A stretch of 64,000 nucleotides of DNA from Straminergon stramineum (Eukaryota; Streptophyta; Bryopsida; Hypnales; Calliergonaceae). Location of the stretch: NCBI GenBank assembly GCA_963920665.1, contig OY987265.1, positions 43,095,001-43,159,000 on the forward strand, given 5' to 3'. Made by a program: the position numbers and the translations under genes. Shown one piece after another: positions 11,601-24,100 of this stretch (within the stretch, counting starts at the first letter, position 1; each line of letters opens with the position of its first letter). The notes under the pieces are model-generated. The model was not told where the DNA came from, searched no databases, and worked only from the letters and a program-made list of their open reading frames with translations.

Positions 11601-13071
11601 ATAATGAAAGAATATACACATAAGAATATAAGATTATATAAAAATTTATATAAAAATAAAAATAAAAATCCTATAAATAAATAAATATATAAATAATAGA
11701 TGTATATATAATATACAATATATTTATATAAAAGAAAAAGAAAAAATCCTATAAATATCAATAAAGACATGTACATATAATTGATATGTATAATGTAAAA
11801 GATAAAGCTTTTATTTTTAATCCCTTAATAATGTGTTCATGGTGGTCCAAAATTAATTTAAAACTCATCTTCAAATCAAGTATATTCTATTCTTCTATGA
11901 GTTTTTCTTCAAAACTCTAAGAATATAAAATTCAAAATTCTAGCCTCTATTGATTGCAAGACCATTTTGAAAAAACTTTGGGAAATAGATTCAATAAATT
12001 TTTAATATAATTTACAAACATTTAATTCATGCCATGTACATAATTCATGTAAAAGTTTGAAAGCAATATATTTTGGAAGCAATCTCATCAAATTGATAAA
12101 AGAACCATACATTATTCAAAACATCAACCTTCTAGCTCTAGAGAACAAGTCAATACTTTCTCGGTTGAAAAACTCTCTCTATCTCCTTCATTTTGAGGAA
12201 TCGCTTTTAGTTGTTGACTTCACAAAGCACCACAATGGCATTTCCCATGACTTGGCACCTTGGTGGCATTTGAATAATGAGGGCCAATCCAATTTTAGTT
12301 GGTTGTTGGTGGGGAGCATTGGGTGGCCATGGTACAACTACATCTCACAAGACAGTAAGCGCCTCACCACTTCTTGGTGCTGTGGTCAATTGGAGTGGAA
12401 CGAGTGGCGATACTCTTATAGCCCACTTAAATTACACCCTTTGAAAGGTGGCCCAGTTTTAATCTTATTTTGATTCTCTCCTAGGAACCCTTTCAGACAT
12501 GATCACCTCGAATCTAGGTTGGTTCCTATTCATTGTTTGATTCATTCAATTGAAGATTGTTATGAATAGAACAAAATGCATGAAACAAGGGAATGCCAGC
12601 ATAATCAGATAATGCGATTTTCAGAACAATATCGAGTGAACATTAGGATTTTTAGAGTACAATGTGGCAAGCTTGTGATTTACTTCGGAATCCAAACCTT
12701 CGCTTCGGACGTGGGACGTGAGGGAATCCCTGACAAGTCACCATTCTTAGAGACAAAAATATGCAATTTTCAAATCTACTAGGGATCCAACTGCTCAATA
12801 ATAACTAGGGCGAGAGTGCAAAATAAGGTAGTTCTACTACCATGAGTAAGAGGTGTCATCTTCTGAGGGGACAAAAGGGTCTTTGTTTGACAAGAAAGTT
12901 TGTATAGAAGCTGTCTATTGGCAAACTATGGCAAACTATAGAAATATCTTGTCGTTCTGTTCTCATGAACTCAATTTATTGCTCACACCGAATCAAGACA
13001 ATGAGTGCTCCTCAGTATTGAGCAGCAGGAACAATTAGCTAAAATCCTCGACGATCAATCCTCAAAACAAC

Positions 13072-13440
13072 TCAAGCATCTTGGGCTTCTTGAATAAGAG
13101 GCTCCTCAAAACGCTCAATCTTGGGTGCGGGTGCCTCGAAATGCTGGAGCTCCGGGGCGGACGGAGCATCAGGGACTGCAAGTGCAGCAGGGCTAGGGGA
13201 AGAAACGGACGGCAAACTGGCCTGAATGGTGCCACGGAAAAGCTGGGATGCGTCTGTCAAGGCTGACCCTACGCCAGCACCTGCTCCAAAGGCCACAGCA
13301 GCCCATCGTGTGGTGGGGCTCCTGAATAAGAGCAGAGCAGATGCAGCTCCTGACAGGGAGCCATATACAAAGCGTCTTAATGTCAGGTCAAAGGTTTCAT
13401 CCCAGTTCCGTTCATGCTCCAATGGCGGTGGTCGCTCCAT
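13072..13440 (-). CDS. MIC10: MICOS complex subunit Mic10-like
   Basis: Inner-mitochondrial-membrane protein that bends membranes at crista junctions. The coding region is one exon of 122 residues. It shows the family core: NWDETFDLTLRRFVYGS, a glycine-rich first helix (GSLSGAASALLLFR, about residues 27-40), the turn SPTTRW, and a second helix with the GxGxGxG pattern (AFGAGAGVGSALTD, residues 50-63). The tail of about 55 residues is rich in Ser, Pro, Ala and Glu and is longer than I would expect for Mic10. The start at 13440 lies three bases after a TTGCAG acceptor at 13444, so the leader is spliced. An in-frame ATG at 13494 would lie inside that intron and is not favoured. The upstream gene on the other strand shares the promoter region. 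Confidence 0.88.
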   Translation of the reverse strand: MERPPPLEHERNWDETFDLTLRRFVYGSLSGAASALLLFRSPTTRWAAVAFGAGAGVGSALTDASQLFRGTIQASLPSVSSPSPAALAVPDAPSAPELQHFEAPAPKIERFEEPLIQEAQDA

Positions 13441-13443
13441 CTC

Positions 13444-14775
13444 CTGCAACGACAAAATTGTATCCACAGTAAGATGAAACTTTGGAAGAACCATACTTGC
13501 AGCTCATATATCAAAACTACAGTCACACTCACATTGTATGCTACACTTTGAAGGCAGTGCACAGAGACTCATATCACTGATTCTAAATGAGTAGACAGTC
13601 ATAATAACCAAGAGCTCAAGTGATGGAAATTCTGGTTAGATTGAACACAAGGAACAGTACTTTCACCGTCTTATACTGGATGAGAAAGTAGAGAGAGGTG
13701 AGGGGAATGAACGAAGATGTATATCTTACGAAATGCAAAGTAATATTGCTCGACAACAATAAAAAAAACCAGCTGGTATAGCTCCAATCATAACATGCTT
13801 TCGGCTAGTTTGCATTATAGAGGACTCTGAAGAAGAAACCCGAATAATATAGGGTTTCTTCCTCCAAGCCCAGTGATTTGAAGAACATTGCAGATAAAGA
13901 CCCCATCCTGGCTTAGGGTGCTCTTCAAATACCTTCATAAAACACAAACCCTGAGGAGCAGAATGAGTAGGGTTTATGATAAGGCAGGAACGACCTCTGG
14001 GCCATGCAGACTATCCAGATTAGGGTATAATTATAAAAAAAATTTACAGAGGTCCTAGGGACAGATTATTGATCCATCCTGACCAAACTGAGAAAGAAGT
14101 GAAATAGTAAACACAGTGGACAGGTCCAATAAAATCAAAACCCTAGTTTCAGAAACCGAGCTCTAACCTGGTAAACCAATCCATCCACAATTGTATTCGA
14201 CAAAACAAATGCTCCGCGAAGGGAAATCACTACGTCTTAAACTTTTGAAGAACTCAGGTAAATTATCATCCTATCTTTAATCAGTCCTAAACCCTAAATT
14301 ATACGAAGTCACTGAAATATCGAAAAGTCCAGTACCTTCAAAGGAAGGCGCTCTTTAAGCAGTACAGGAACATAAGACACTGAACGGGCCTTACTCAAAT
14401 ACGAAAAATAGCTAAACCCTAAAATGACAATAGAGAAGAAAGTGGCGTCGCTCGATCTCAAACCAGGTTGCTCCTCTAAAACCAGCCTCAACTTTCTGAT
14501 CCACTTCTCCTCCCAATTCAAATCTCAACTCCTAGTCAAATCCACCAGAGTCGGAAACCCTCTACAACACAATATTACACAACGCTAACGCACTTTCTAC
14601 CCGTTTCAATCCCAAACCCTTTCAACTCAAGCCAAAAATTTCAACTCAAACCCTAAGCTCTTAGAAACCGCACAATGTACATTTGCAACAGCCCAGCTCC
14701 ACCGAATCTGAGTGATAAAAATAACAACCTAAAATCACAGAGAGAAGTGAAATCATGAGTGAAAATTCGCCATAC
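13444..14775 (-). other. Leader intron of MIC10 with telo-box-like motifs
   Basis: Inferred intron in the 5' untranslated region: donor TTG|GTATGG at 14775, acceptor GTTGCAG at 13444. It contains several plus-strand AAACCCTA or AACCCTA motifs (near 14140, 14289, 14414 and 14649). Telo-boxes are common in promoters and leader introns of plant housekeeping genes. Confidence 0.6.
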
Positions 14776-15268
14776 CAAGAAATTATTCCGTAGACGACGG
14801 AGAACGACCACCTGTCCGACCGCAAAATCCGTCGGAAAAACGCTTCGCAAAGACTAGCTAACACAAAAAATAAACACGAATCTGCAACGAGACCTCCCTA
14901 AGAAAACAACTGATGCACAAACACACACAACACAGACGACGAACTCGATGGTTCTGACGTGGACATGCGCCACGTCAATTATGTGACATGGAAATGCCAC
15001 GTACGTGACAAGTCGAATCTATGGACGGCGAAGATTTCTTGCGCACGTCTTTGGAATTCATTTTAAATCCAGGGCTTAGAGTACCCCATGAGGATCTCCC
15101 ATGAGGATCTCATGCCTTGCCGCGCGTGATACTGTATTTCAAGGAGAAGATGCTTTGGGCACCGGCGTTGTTCTTCTTTGCGATCTGGACTCGATTGGCT
15201 TCGATCCTTTGAGCTCTCTTAGATCGTGCTGCGATCGTCTTTCAATACTTAGAAGAGCGGCTTTCAAG
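14776..15268. promoter_or_regulatory. Shared promoter region of MIC10 and the lumen-protein gene
   Basis: The inferred first leader exon of MIC10 (minus, ending at donor 14775) and that of the plus-strand gene (ending at donor 15268) lie under 500 bp apart. Both transcription starts and a bidirectional promoter must fit here. The middle (14940-15040) is GC-richer, with ACGT-type cores such as GACGTGG and CCACGTACGTG that resemble G-box elements bound by bZIP/bHLH factors. Exact start sites are not visible. Confidence 0.5.
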
Positions 15269-16399
15269 GTATGTGACAATGTGAATTGATCTTGCTGCGA
15301 GAGTTTTCTCCCGGGATAGGCAAAGTATATGTAGTATTTCTTGATCATAGTTTTTGAAGAGTGTCTATCGAGGGATTTTTGTTTGTACTGATGTAGAATC
15401 TTTGTGTTTATCCATGTCTGATTCAACTTCTTTGCTTTATTGCCGGTTGTGAGTTGGTTGAGCACCTCTTTGTGATTTCACGGTTTCGTTGATTTTGCCG
15501 ATCATGTGGTTTGCGTTGTTGGTTTTTGTTTCAAGAACTTGGAATATCTGCTAAGAGTTTTTACTGAATATTGAGCGTTTTTTCTTAAACTCCTGGTTGA
15601 ATGTTATCAAATGTAGAGAAGCAGGATGAAATTTTAGTTGTCTAGCATTCTGAGTTCAATAGGATGGGGAATAGGATCATTGTATGCATTTAATTATGAT
15701 TCCTTTTTAATCATGACTTTTATCGTTTTGAGAGTTAGAAATTGCTATTGGTTGAGTTTTCTTTAGCTTTGGAAGCGACAAGTAGATTATTGGCGATTTC
15801 ACTCCTTTGTATCCGACCTACGTCAAAGTGGAAACAGTATACTCTAAATAGTTTCAAGTGAAGTATTGTGAAAGGATCTGCTTTCCACGAAAGTATTAGG
15901 AGGTGGATTTTGTATTTGAATTACTTCTTGTTGCTAAACATATTGTTGAGGTTGAGGTTTCAGAGACTGTCACATACCGATTAGGTTTGGTGTAATTAGT
16001 AGACGTGCCACTTTTTTCTAGATGTGTAAGGTCAGTCAGTAGTTCTTAGGCTTTAATTTTCGGACTCAAACCCCTTATGTGGCGAGATTTAAGTACTCTG
16101 ATATATCATCTGAAATATTCGTTAAGAATATTTCATGTGATTTGCGCTATGTAAGTGATTTTCTAGGTATGGAACTAAATCATCAAATTTGTTTGTTGGA
16201 ACCGATCAAACCAAGTTTAAAATGCCTAGTCGCAGTAGAAGTTCAAGGCAAAATTGATTGTCGTTACATAAGCACGATTTTCCAACATTTCTTTTGGTTG
16301 TTTTGTTTCTTTTTCTTACTAGCATCCCTGATGGATTCACAAATTCTCACCCACACATTCTGCAATTTTCTCTAGTTGAAGCATTTGCGCTTTGCACAG
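15269..16399 (+). other. Leader intron of the probable lumen-protein gene
   Basis: Donor TTTCAAG|GTATGTG at 15269 and acceptor TTTGCACAG ending at 16399, two bases before the ATG at 16402. At 1131 nt this mirrors the long leader intron of the divergent MIC10 gene. Confidence 0.6.
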
Positions 16400-16401
16400 C
16401 C

Positions 16402-17264
16402 ATGGAGGCACTAAGTTCTTGCAACGTTTTGAAATCTGCTTGTGATGCTGGTACAATCTCCTGCTCTTGTGTCCCAAAGACAGCAAGCATGGGATCTACA
16501 AAGAGTATGGCCTCGATCCAAGGAGTAAGTGGTCCACAGGTGATGTATAGCACCTGTTCTCTTACCAAGATCCATCTATTCTCTTGTTCGTGAAGTTGAC
16601 AAAAAAATTTTATACTTGGCTTATGTCTAATTATTTCTAATTAGACCAACCTTTTTGTAGCTTTTGAAGCTATCCTATTCAGGTTTAAAAACAAAGTTTG
16701 CATAAGTCAACTTTATTCTAATTCCTTTTATGATGATCGTGAAGTATGCATAAGGACAAATCACAACCCTGGCCTTGTTCAAACCTTGACATTGTGGTTA
16801 ATATTTGAGTATGTGATTGAGATCTTCACATTTGACTCTCGTAGAATATCTGAAGAAACTGAGTGCATGATGATTGCGTATTTCTCATGAGAGTTGCGCG
16901 CTCCATTATGTTGCAGATAAAAATTGAAGCAATCCCGCGAGATCAAGAATTGAAATCAACCCTTTCAAGAAGACGCGTTATGTTCACCGGACTGTCCACC
17001 ATGGGCGTTATGCTGCTGCCAAAGTGCTCTTCAGCAAAAGAGGTCAACGACAAAGATTTCAAAGAGAAACTCTTGGAAGGGATTGAAAACCTCCAGCAAC
17101 TTGTGAGCAAGAGCTTAGGAGATGCAAAAGAGGCTGTAACCACGAAAGCAGAAGAAGCCATATCCTCACTTAAATTTGGAGACGACAAAGCGGCCGAGAC
17201 TCTTACTGAAGTGAAGAGCTCAATCGATGAGACAATCCAACAAGACAAGCTTGCTCAGAACTGA
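16402..17264 (+). CDS. Probable thylakoid-lumen protein with twin-arginine presequence
   Basis: Exons 16402-16524 and 16917-17264 (donor GGA|GTAAGT, acceptor TTGCAG) join in phase 0 to 156 residues. Residues 1-57 resemble a plastid transit peptide: Ser/Ala/Thr-rich and nearly free of acids at the start. Residues 58-81 look like a Tat-type lumen signal: SRRR, the hydrophobic stretch VMFTGLSTMGVMLLP, then KCSSA with a likely cut after Ala81. The predicted mature part, about 75 residues, is charged and helical (KEKLLEGIENLQQLVSKSLG, then SIDETIQQDKL), with no cysteine or metal site seen. I do not recognise the family. A mitochondrial location is less likely given the twin arginine and the AxA-like site. 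Confidence 0.72.
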
Positions 17265-18144
17265 AGCAATTGCACAGACAACCAAGTAGACAACACTGCA
17301 ATTAGCAAAGCAATTTCCAACACCCAATACATATTGCATCTTCTCAAACTAGATTGTATCACTAGGTTGGAAAGTGATGCAGTTTTTGTATGTAAGACTT
17401 CCTGTTATAGAGATGGAGGATCATTTCTATGTTTTCTTTTGTGTGTAGAGTCTTATATATTTGCCCTATGTTTCTTCTCCAACTGGTAATACTCATCAAT
17501 GGGTTTGGTGTTTCATGTCAAAACTTATGCAGCTCTCTTTTGATCCTCTGTTATCCTCTGTTTTTACAAGGGTGCAAGCTAAACCTCTGTTTAAGAAGAC
17601 GACAACCCAATGTAATTTGTTGTTCAATTTTGGATGATACTATGAAGATGTCATGTTAGAAAGGGTGATGTTCATAAGGGTGATGCTAACAAGGTCAAAC
17701 AGTATTGATACAAAATTTATAGAAACCAAGAGCTAGCCTCTGAATCATCGTGGAACTTCGCATACAAGAGATACTCTGTAATATAAACAGAAGACTAATC
17801 ATTCACCATGTATTTTGTCAAAGAAGTGCTGCTTTCACAATCATGATCCGCCAAATCCTCCCTCAAAATAAAATCATTTGAAGAGCTGGGCCTGCAAGTT
17901 TGGTTATATCAAAATCAACAACCCCAAGCATGTGAACAATCCAAGGTCATACACTAAAAAGGCTACTAGATTTTAATCATAATTGAAATATTTGATGCAA
18001 ATTTTTAGAATAAGAAAATTTATTTATACACTTAGTAAACCTGGATCCTCTTGAATATTTGTTTTACACTTTCTGTACTTTTCATACCTCTTAACCTCTA
18101 TTTTGTCTTTCATTCCTATGTCAAATTTTAAATTGCTTCTATGG
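17265..18144. other. Spacer between convergent genes
   Basis: Contains the 3' flank of the lumen-protein gene and the region beyond the PLATZ stop. A 67-codon minus-strand frame (18024-18227) overlaps the end of PLATZ in another frame and is probably spurious. No other feature seen. Confidence 0.45.
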
Positions 18145-18714
18145 TCACATCCAATGTGGATTGAAAGAGTATAAGGCTGATTGATTTGGTGATATTTGTT
18201 TTCTTTTATGGGATCTGACTTCATCACCTATGGCAGTCCCTATAGTCCTTACCATGCATTGTAATGAGCAAAATTTATAACCTTTTTTTATCAGTCTGTG
18301 ACCACAAATAATACAAACTAGACCACTAGCAAAAATATTAATTGAAGTACTTGGACGACTGAAGATATGATAATTGTCAACTTGACTATTACATTTATAG
18401 GGATGTATATCAATTACAGATATACCCTTTTTATTCAAGTCTTGGCCTTCAATTGTCAAACAATATGTTACTGATCGTAATTGAAATACCTCATGTCCAT
18501 CATGAAATTTACCTTTGCACCATGTGCACATACGTGTACAACACTTGGTGCAAAAAAAATTCTCTGATAAAAATGATGTATCCTGAGGGTGTTTTTTGCA
18601 TAAAGTCATTTTATTTTCTAGTTTGAACGTAGATTTTAACCAATTTGGAACCAATTTGCTATTCGGAAGATTAGCTCTGTTAGCATTATTTTTTGATCTC
18701 ATAGTAATCCACAT
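18145..18714 (-). CDS. PLATZ-family zinc-binding protein, divergent and intronless
   Basis: PLATZ proteins are plant-specific, zinc-dependent and bind AT-rich DNA in the nucleus. This single exon encodes 189 residues. Family landmarks, in order: PNWLKSTF (residues 23-30); a first zinc region with C39, H42, C55, C58, C63, C66, H71 and H74 (the last two in HDGH); QLRSVTY, equivalent to the usual QIRRSSY; a variable middle; then CIICGH with KFCSLQC (C134, C137, C149, C153). All expected metal ligands seem present, but spacing residues are diverged and the acidic tail usual in the family is missing. The gene is as AT-rich as its spacer. Family members normally have introns as I remember them, so a retrocopy or fast-evolving paralogue is possible. 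The frame is intact. Confidence 0.8.
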   Translation of the reverse strand: MWITMRSKNNANRANLPNSKLVPNWLKSTFKLENKMTLCKKHPQDTSFLSENFFCTKCCTRMCTWCKGKFHDGHEVFQLRSVTYCLTIEGQDLNKKGISVIDIHPYKCNSQVDNYHIFSRPSTSINIFASGLVCIICGHRLIKKGYKFCSLQCMVRTIGTAIGDEVRSHKRKQISPNQSALYSFNPHWM

Positions 18715-21700
18715 ATTTTACAATAATAAATTCTATATTACTGAAAATTCAAAAAATGAATTAATCAAAATCTAATAGAATTTGGTTTTAATGAAATGAA
18801 TACAGGTTTAAAACTGTAGCATGAAAACCATTGATAATACATTGATACATACATGAAATTGTATTTATAAATTTATTTTTATTTTTAAAATTAATTCCCA
18901 CTTGGTGTTAGAGTGAACTTATGGAAAAGTTGAGAAGTAAATCAGATCTTAGTTTTAAACCTAACCTAAATTTTAACATCATCTTAACAGTACTTCAAAG
19001 ACTAAGTTAAGTGAGAGATTAAGATCAAGTGGTAGTCCAGATTTGCAAAATTGCAAATATCCATACCTTAAGTTTGTTTGTTTGTTGCATTGAGATCTCA
19101 TGGACCTTGCATCTGGTTGCATTCTTGGCACTGCTGGAAAGCCCTTGGCGAGGAGGGATGCATGGGCTTTGTTTTCTGATGTTTGGAAGTAAAATGTGAA
19201 AGTTATTTTCGGTTTAAAAAATAAGAAAATTAGTTTTACTTTTATTTTGACTATGACAACAACACAAGGCACACTAGTGTATTATAAAACAAAGAGGGAG
19301 AGGAACTCCAACCCAAAGAAATTGGCATAGTATAAATGAAGAGAATGTTCACCTACAATCCCATTATGGACACTGAGGAATATGCACGAGTAACACTTAT
19401 ACTATTCCAAAACATAATTTAGAATAATAATTTGATGATGACTTCCGAATGAAGTTTGTATAGACTATATCCATTCAATTATAGATCAATTATGGCACTA
19501 ATCAATATTTTCCAATTAAATTTAAACCAAAAATTAGAAATTCCTTCTAAAATTGAATATGGGTTGAATATTTGCAATTTTTACAAGAATTTTTTTTAAG
19601 TTCAAAATGTTAAGTTCTAACTTTGGTGATTTTTTACAGATTTTTCTTTTACTTATTTATTCAAGTTGATTTTGAAGGGTCATTTTTTAACTAAAAATGT
19701 TCTTTTTTGAACCATAGAATATTTACCAAAACAAATTCTAAAAATCTCTATCGTACAAATGTACCTACATATTAAGAGGACTAAGACAAGAATCTATAAA
19801 CATTTAAATATTAGATGAAAAAAACAAGATTTCCTTTAGGACAATCATTCTATGTTTGTGTGAATGAGTGGCTAAATAGAAAGAATTTTGCAAATTAATC
19901 CTCTAATTTCTTTTGGGAAATCAAGCATATATCCCATATAGTATTTGCACCTATCCAATGTGGTTGATATATGTATGTGGATATGTATTGTCTTTCAACA
20001 TCAAGCTTGTGTATATTTGCTTGTTTCCGCTAGCAATGATTGAGTGTAATTATAGGAGACATAGTTCCCAAAGGCAAAAACATTGACTTAGAATTGTGGG
20101 AATGGATTCCACGGGGTAGGTACTCAAGCATGATAGTGAACATTACCCTCATAAATCATGTAAAGTTACAATTTCTACAATTATACCTTACAATTTTAAA
20201 AATTGTCACAATTATTTTTGCATCCAAAAATATTTTTATAAGTCATATCTATATCTATATATTTATCTCTCTCTCTCTCTATGAATGTATATCTATGTGT
20301 GTATGTATGTATGTAACAAATGACTACAAAATGAACAATTTCCAATGACACTAACTTTGCAAGGGACACTAATTTTTGAGGGCTCACCAATAGGATAAAC
20401 CATTGTATAGTAAATACAATTTCGTTTTTGTTCTTGTAAAAGAGAGCAAATTCTACATTAAATTATTTATTTACCAAAGTTATAGGAATTTTAAATCAAT
20501 GTTCTATTACTAGTGTTCCTACATTAGAGTGTCTCATTTCAATAGCCTAGATCAAATTTGAGTATTTGGTTGATAACTTAACTATATATAACAAACATGA
20601 AGTGCAATAAACCTTTTTATTTGGCATTATAGTGCCAAATTGCACCATTCCAAAATAATTCTTTTCTTTAGTGCTCAAAAAGTATTTTATTTTTGTCTTT
20701 TTTACTTCTAAAGTACAATTATTTGGAGGAAATTCTATAAAAAATAAAAAAATGCATGAATACAATTGAGAAGTAATGATTACACCCACAAGCAACAATG
20801 GGATTTTTTTTAAACTCATACTTTTATCACCTAGATATTGCAAATAGTAAAGAATTTCAAACTAATATTTTTGTATGTATTTAATACTCAATTGTATATG
20901 AAATTAAAATCTAGACTTCCAATTACTATAGTCTTTTTTTACAAATTTTTCCATCCAAAAATCATGATCTACAAAAGGACATTTTTGCATCTTTTGGATT
21001 CAAATGTAAAGAATTTTTAGAAGCTACATATATTGATTTCTATATGGGGTCACCATTAGGCATATGTACCTAAGCATTTGGCAATCAACAATAAAATAAC
21101 TTAAATCTAATTTGTCGTTTTGGTAATGGTACAAACTTTGCACCACCTTCAATATTAGTATGACTAAATTCGCTATTTTTTTGGAATTGATACCATTCTA
21201 AATTAATTATTTTAAAAAAAAAGTGTGACTTTGGTAAATTGGTAGAAGACAAATCACTATGGTAGAAATTGACAAGGGAATGTCTATTCAAGATATGTTT
21301 CTTGGATATAAGTTAAATGCAATCATTTATTGAAACCATTACATCATTGCCCTACTCAAAATAATTATATATTAGTTTATGAATTTTTTTCTTTTTCTTG
21401 AAACATAGAAATTTATTCCAATACAAAATGCAGATTCCTTGCAAGAATTCCTTTTAGTTATTTTTAGTCAATTGTATTCACAATCAATAGGAAAAATTGC
21501 TCATAAATGAGCTAGTGGACACCCAGATTCACAACATCTTAAGTGAATTCAATAGCCTAGCTAGATGGAAGAGCTAGGAGAGATGGATTGTTCTAAAGAT
21601 ACAAGTGCATTACTTTTGATAGTTTGGTTCCCCTATTGTAGGCTATAGTGTGGGAAAAATTTGGGAAACAAAACCCTAGGAATTCCTTAGTGGTGGTTCT

Positions 21701-21978
21701 TTGATTTGGGGAAGGTCAATTAGTCTATTGTTTTGTATCTAAATTCACTTTTAACATAGTATATTCACCCACTTTAATAATTAAAGTAATAAAGATCAAT
21801 TTCCTTAATTGGTTTAAGGAATGTGAAATTAACTTCTAGCCTATTCTAGTATTCAATCCAATTTCCATAGATGCAACACACAATATGATGTTAAAGTCCT
21901 ATACTAAAATTCTAAAGTCAATTTGTCTCACTATGTCAAATAGTCATGGCTCCTATGCTATTGACTTAATCATCCCAC

Positions 21979-21979
<1 letters not shown>

Positions 21980-22029
<50 letters not shown>
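21980..22029. repeat. TA dinucleotide microsatellite
   Basis: About 24 uninterrupted TA units; likely length-variable. Confidence 0.95.
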
Positions 22030-22031
<2 letters not shown>

Positions 22032-22039
22032 GCAATTCT

Positions 22040-24100
22040 ATAATTACTTCTTCAATTTAACCCATTGTCAATTGATCTAGTTTCTATTTAATTAACCTAA
22101 TTACTACAAATGTAGATATACAAATCCACAATTCCTGTAGGTTAATTTGTCTCTGTATGTAGAGTATCCAAAAGTTGGTATTAGTTCTTGTTAATTACAC
22201 TTCAATCAATTTGTCTCAATTTCTTTCTTTCTCTAAGCTCCATTCAGCTAGCAACAAGTCAATTGGCCCATATAATAAGTTAAATTCTCAAAATCTTAAT
22301 ATCTTTGCTATAAGGTCAATCGGACTTGTCTCTCTAACAATGGCTAATACTATTAATCCACTATTTCATTGCATTAATAACTATAAACAATCTCTAACTA
22401 CTCGATAGCAATGTCAATTGTCTAGTATTTGGCTCCTATATAATTTAATTGTCAATTGGCCAGTCTAATTCCAAGTTGGCTAATCTAAACTTAAACAATA
22501 TTTTATCCCTTGCATCATATCAAGCTAACTAATTGACATTTCAACTATCAACAACAACTAGCAAACATCTAGGTGCAACTAGGATAATTTGTCTAATACT
22601 CCATTGAATTGCTCAACTCCTCATCTATATGTCAATTTGTCCATTTACCACATAAACATAAACCACATGACCACATTACCAAATATATAAAAAAGCCTGT
22701 CAGTCACTCGCCTTAACTTCTTAATCATAGACTCTTTCAATCTCTAAACAATTAAACTACAATGATAACCACAATATTCACATACAAACACAATCAATTA
22801 GACTAATCATCTCAATAACCGCTTGGTCTTCTACCGAGTTATCATAAATCAATAACAACATACAAACAATTGGACAACTCGCTACAAAAAATAACACTAA
22901 GTAACTTAATTGTCTCCCAATTGACACCAAATAATCACCAACAAACTTGACCGTGGATTAACCGTAAACTTCACCAACCCAATAGACTAAATCCACAAAG
23001 AGCTCAATACCACTCACTAAATTAATTGACAAATTAAAGCTTTAGATTACTAAAATAATTTTCATAAACTCACACAAACAATCTCTAGCAATTTGATAAT
23101 TAACATAGACATCAAGGTACTTGCAACTAAGCATACATACAACTAAAAATCAGCTCTCGACAAATTGACAAGGACTCAAACAAGAACAAGGAGTAAATGG
23201 AACTTAGCAAATGCTCAAATGTAACTAAGCGAATCACTGGATTAACTTTTCCAACTACAATTACAAATTAGTTGATTCCAAAACAATGCTCTCATTTAGA
23301 GATCAAGAACCGCTTCTCTCACTACAACATTGTCCATTTGTTATTAAATTTACAAAATATATCAAACTTAACCCAACTTCTTCTCAACTCAACTAATAGA
23401 CTAAACACCAATATGAGACGCACCAATCATTGGCTTATATCTAGAAATTAGTACAATCACAAAATCTCATTCAACAATGCTCTTAAAGCTTGATTATTAA
23501 ACTTAAACCAACAAAGAACAAGACCAACCACTAGCTAATTGTCCTATACACTAAAAATCACCCAATCTCTGGCAAAATAAATTACTTGACTCACACATAC
23601 AAGGACTCAATAGCTTCGCCAAAACAGAACACAACGATTTGAGAAGCTCACAACTCACAACAATTGGATAGATGAAAAAATAAAGGAGATAAAAGCCAAT
23701 CACTAGCTAAACACTCAAACAACCAATACAAAAGTCAATCACTAACTACAAGAATCTATGACAAATAGACAATTTGAATTAAACTTAAAGGAATGCACAA
23801 GTACATTAGACAAGGTGAGCAATCACTACAAGTGGAGAGAGAGAGAAATCTCAATCAATTAGTCTTATACTTCTTGATCATAACTAACTCATAGTTAACT
23901 GCAATGTCTATTTGTCCAATTGTTTCAGTCCAAGTTTAATCCTAACTCCCTAACCGGCCATCTATTAGTCCTTTTCACATCTACATGTCCATTTGACTTG
24001 ATTCACACTCTAATTAACTTTAGAACTAACTTAAGCTAGTCCATTTGTCTTTTACTTACAAAAAGCTTCAAAATTTACTGTAAAATATGTCTATATGGCG
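22040..24100 (+). repeat. G-poor block with CAATTAGAC/TCAATTTG words, copy 1
   Basis: On the plus strand this block is rich in A, C and T and poor in G. It repeats short words such as CAATTAG, TCAATTTGTC, AATTGTC and ACTTGAC without a fixed period. A block of the same vocabulary lies at about 44900-46250 inside a CACTA element. The two may be remains of one transposon family; no ends were found here. Confidence 0.4.

Larger units (their letters stand above)
10140..13071. other. AT-rich spacer with repeats
   Basis: Holds copy 2 of the 6-kb repeat (10390-10690) and a tandem repeat (11205-11600). A 138-codon open frame at 12057-12473 (plus) has no motif I know; its Trp-rich part (DLAPWWHLNNEG, GSIGWPWYNY) may be a transposon remnant or chance. 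Nothing else is recognised. Confidence 0.45.

Noticed and set aside
12057..12473. 138-codon plus-strand open frame
   Set aside because: No family resemblance, no promoter or splice context, in repeat-rich DNA. It could be a dead transposon piece.
22040..24100. CRISPR-like or direct-repeat array
   Set aside because: Words recur but without fixed spacing or constant repeat length, and the genome is a plant's.
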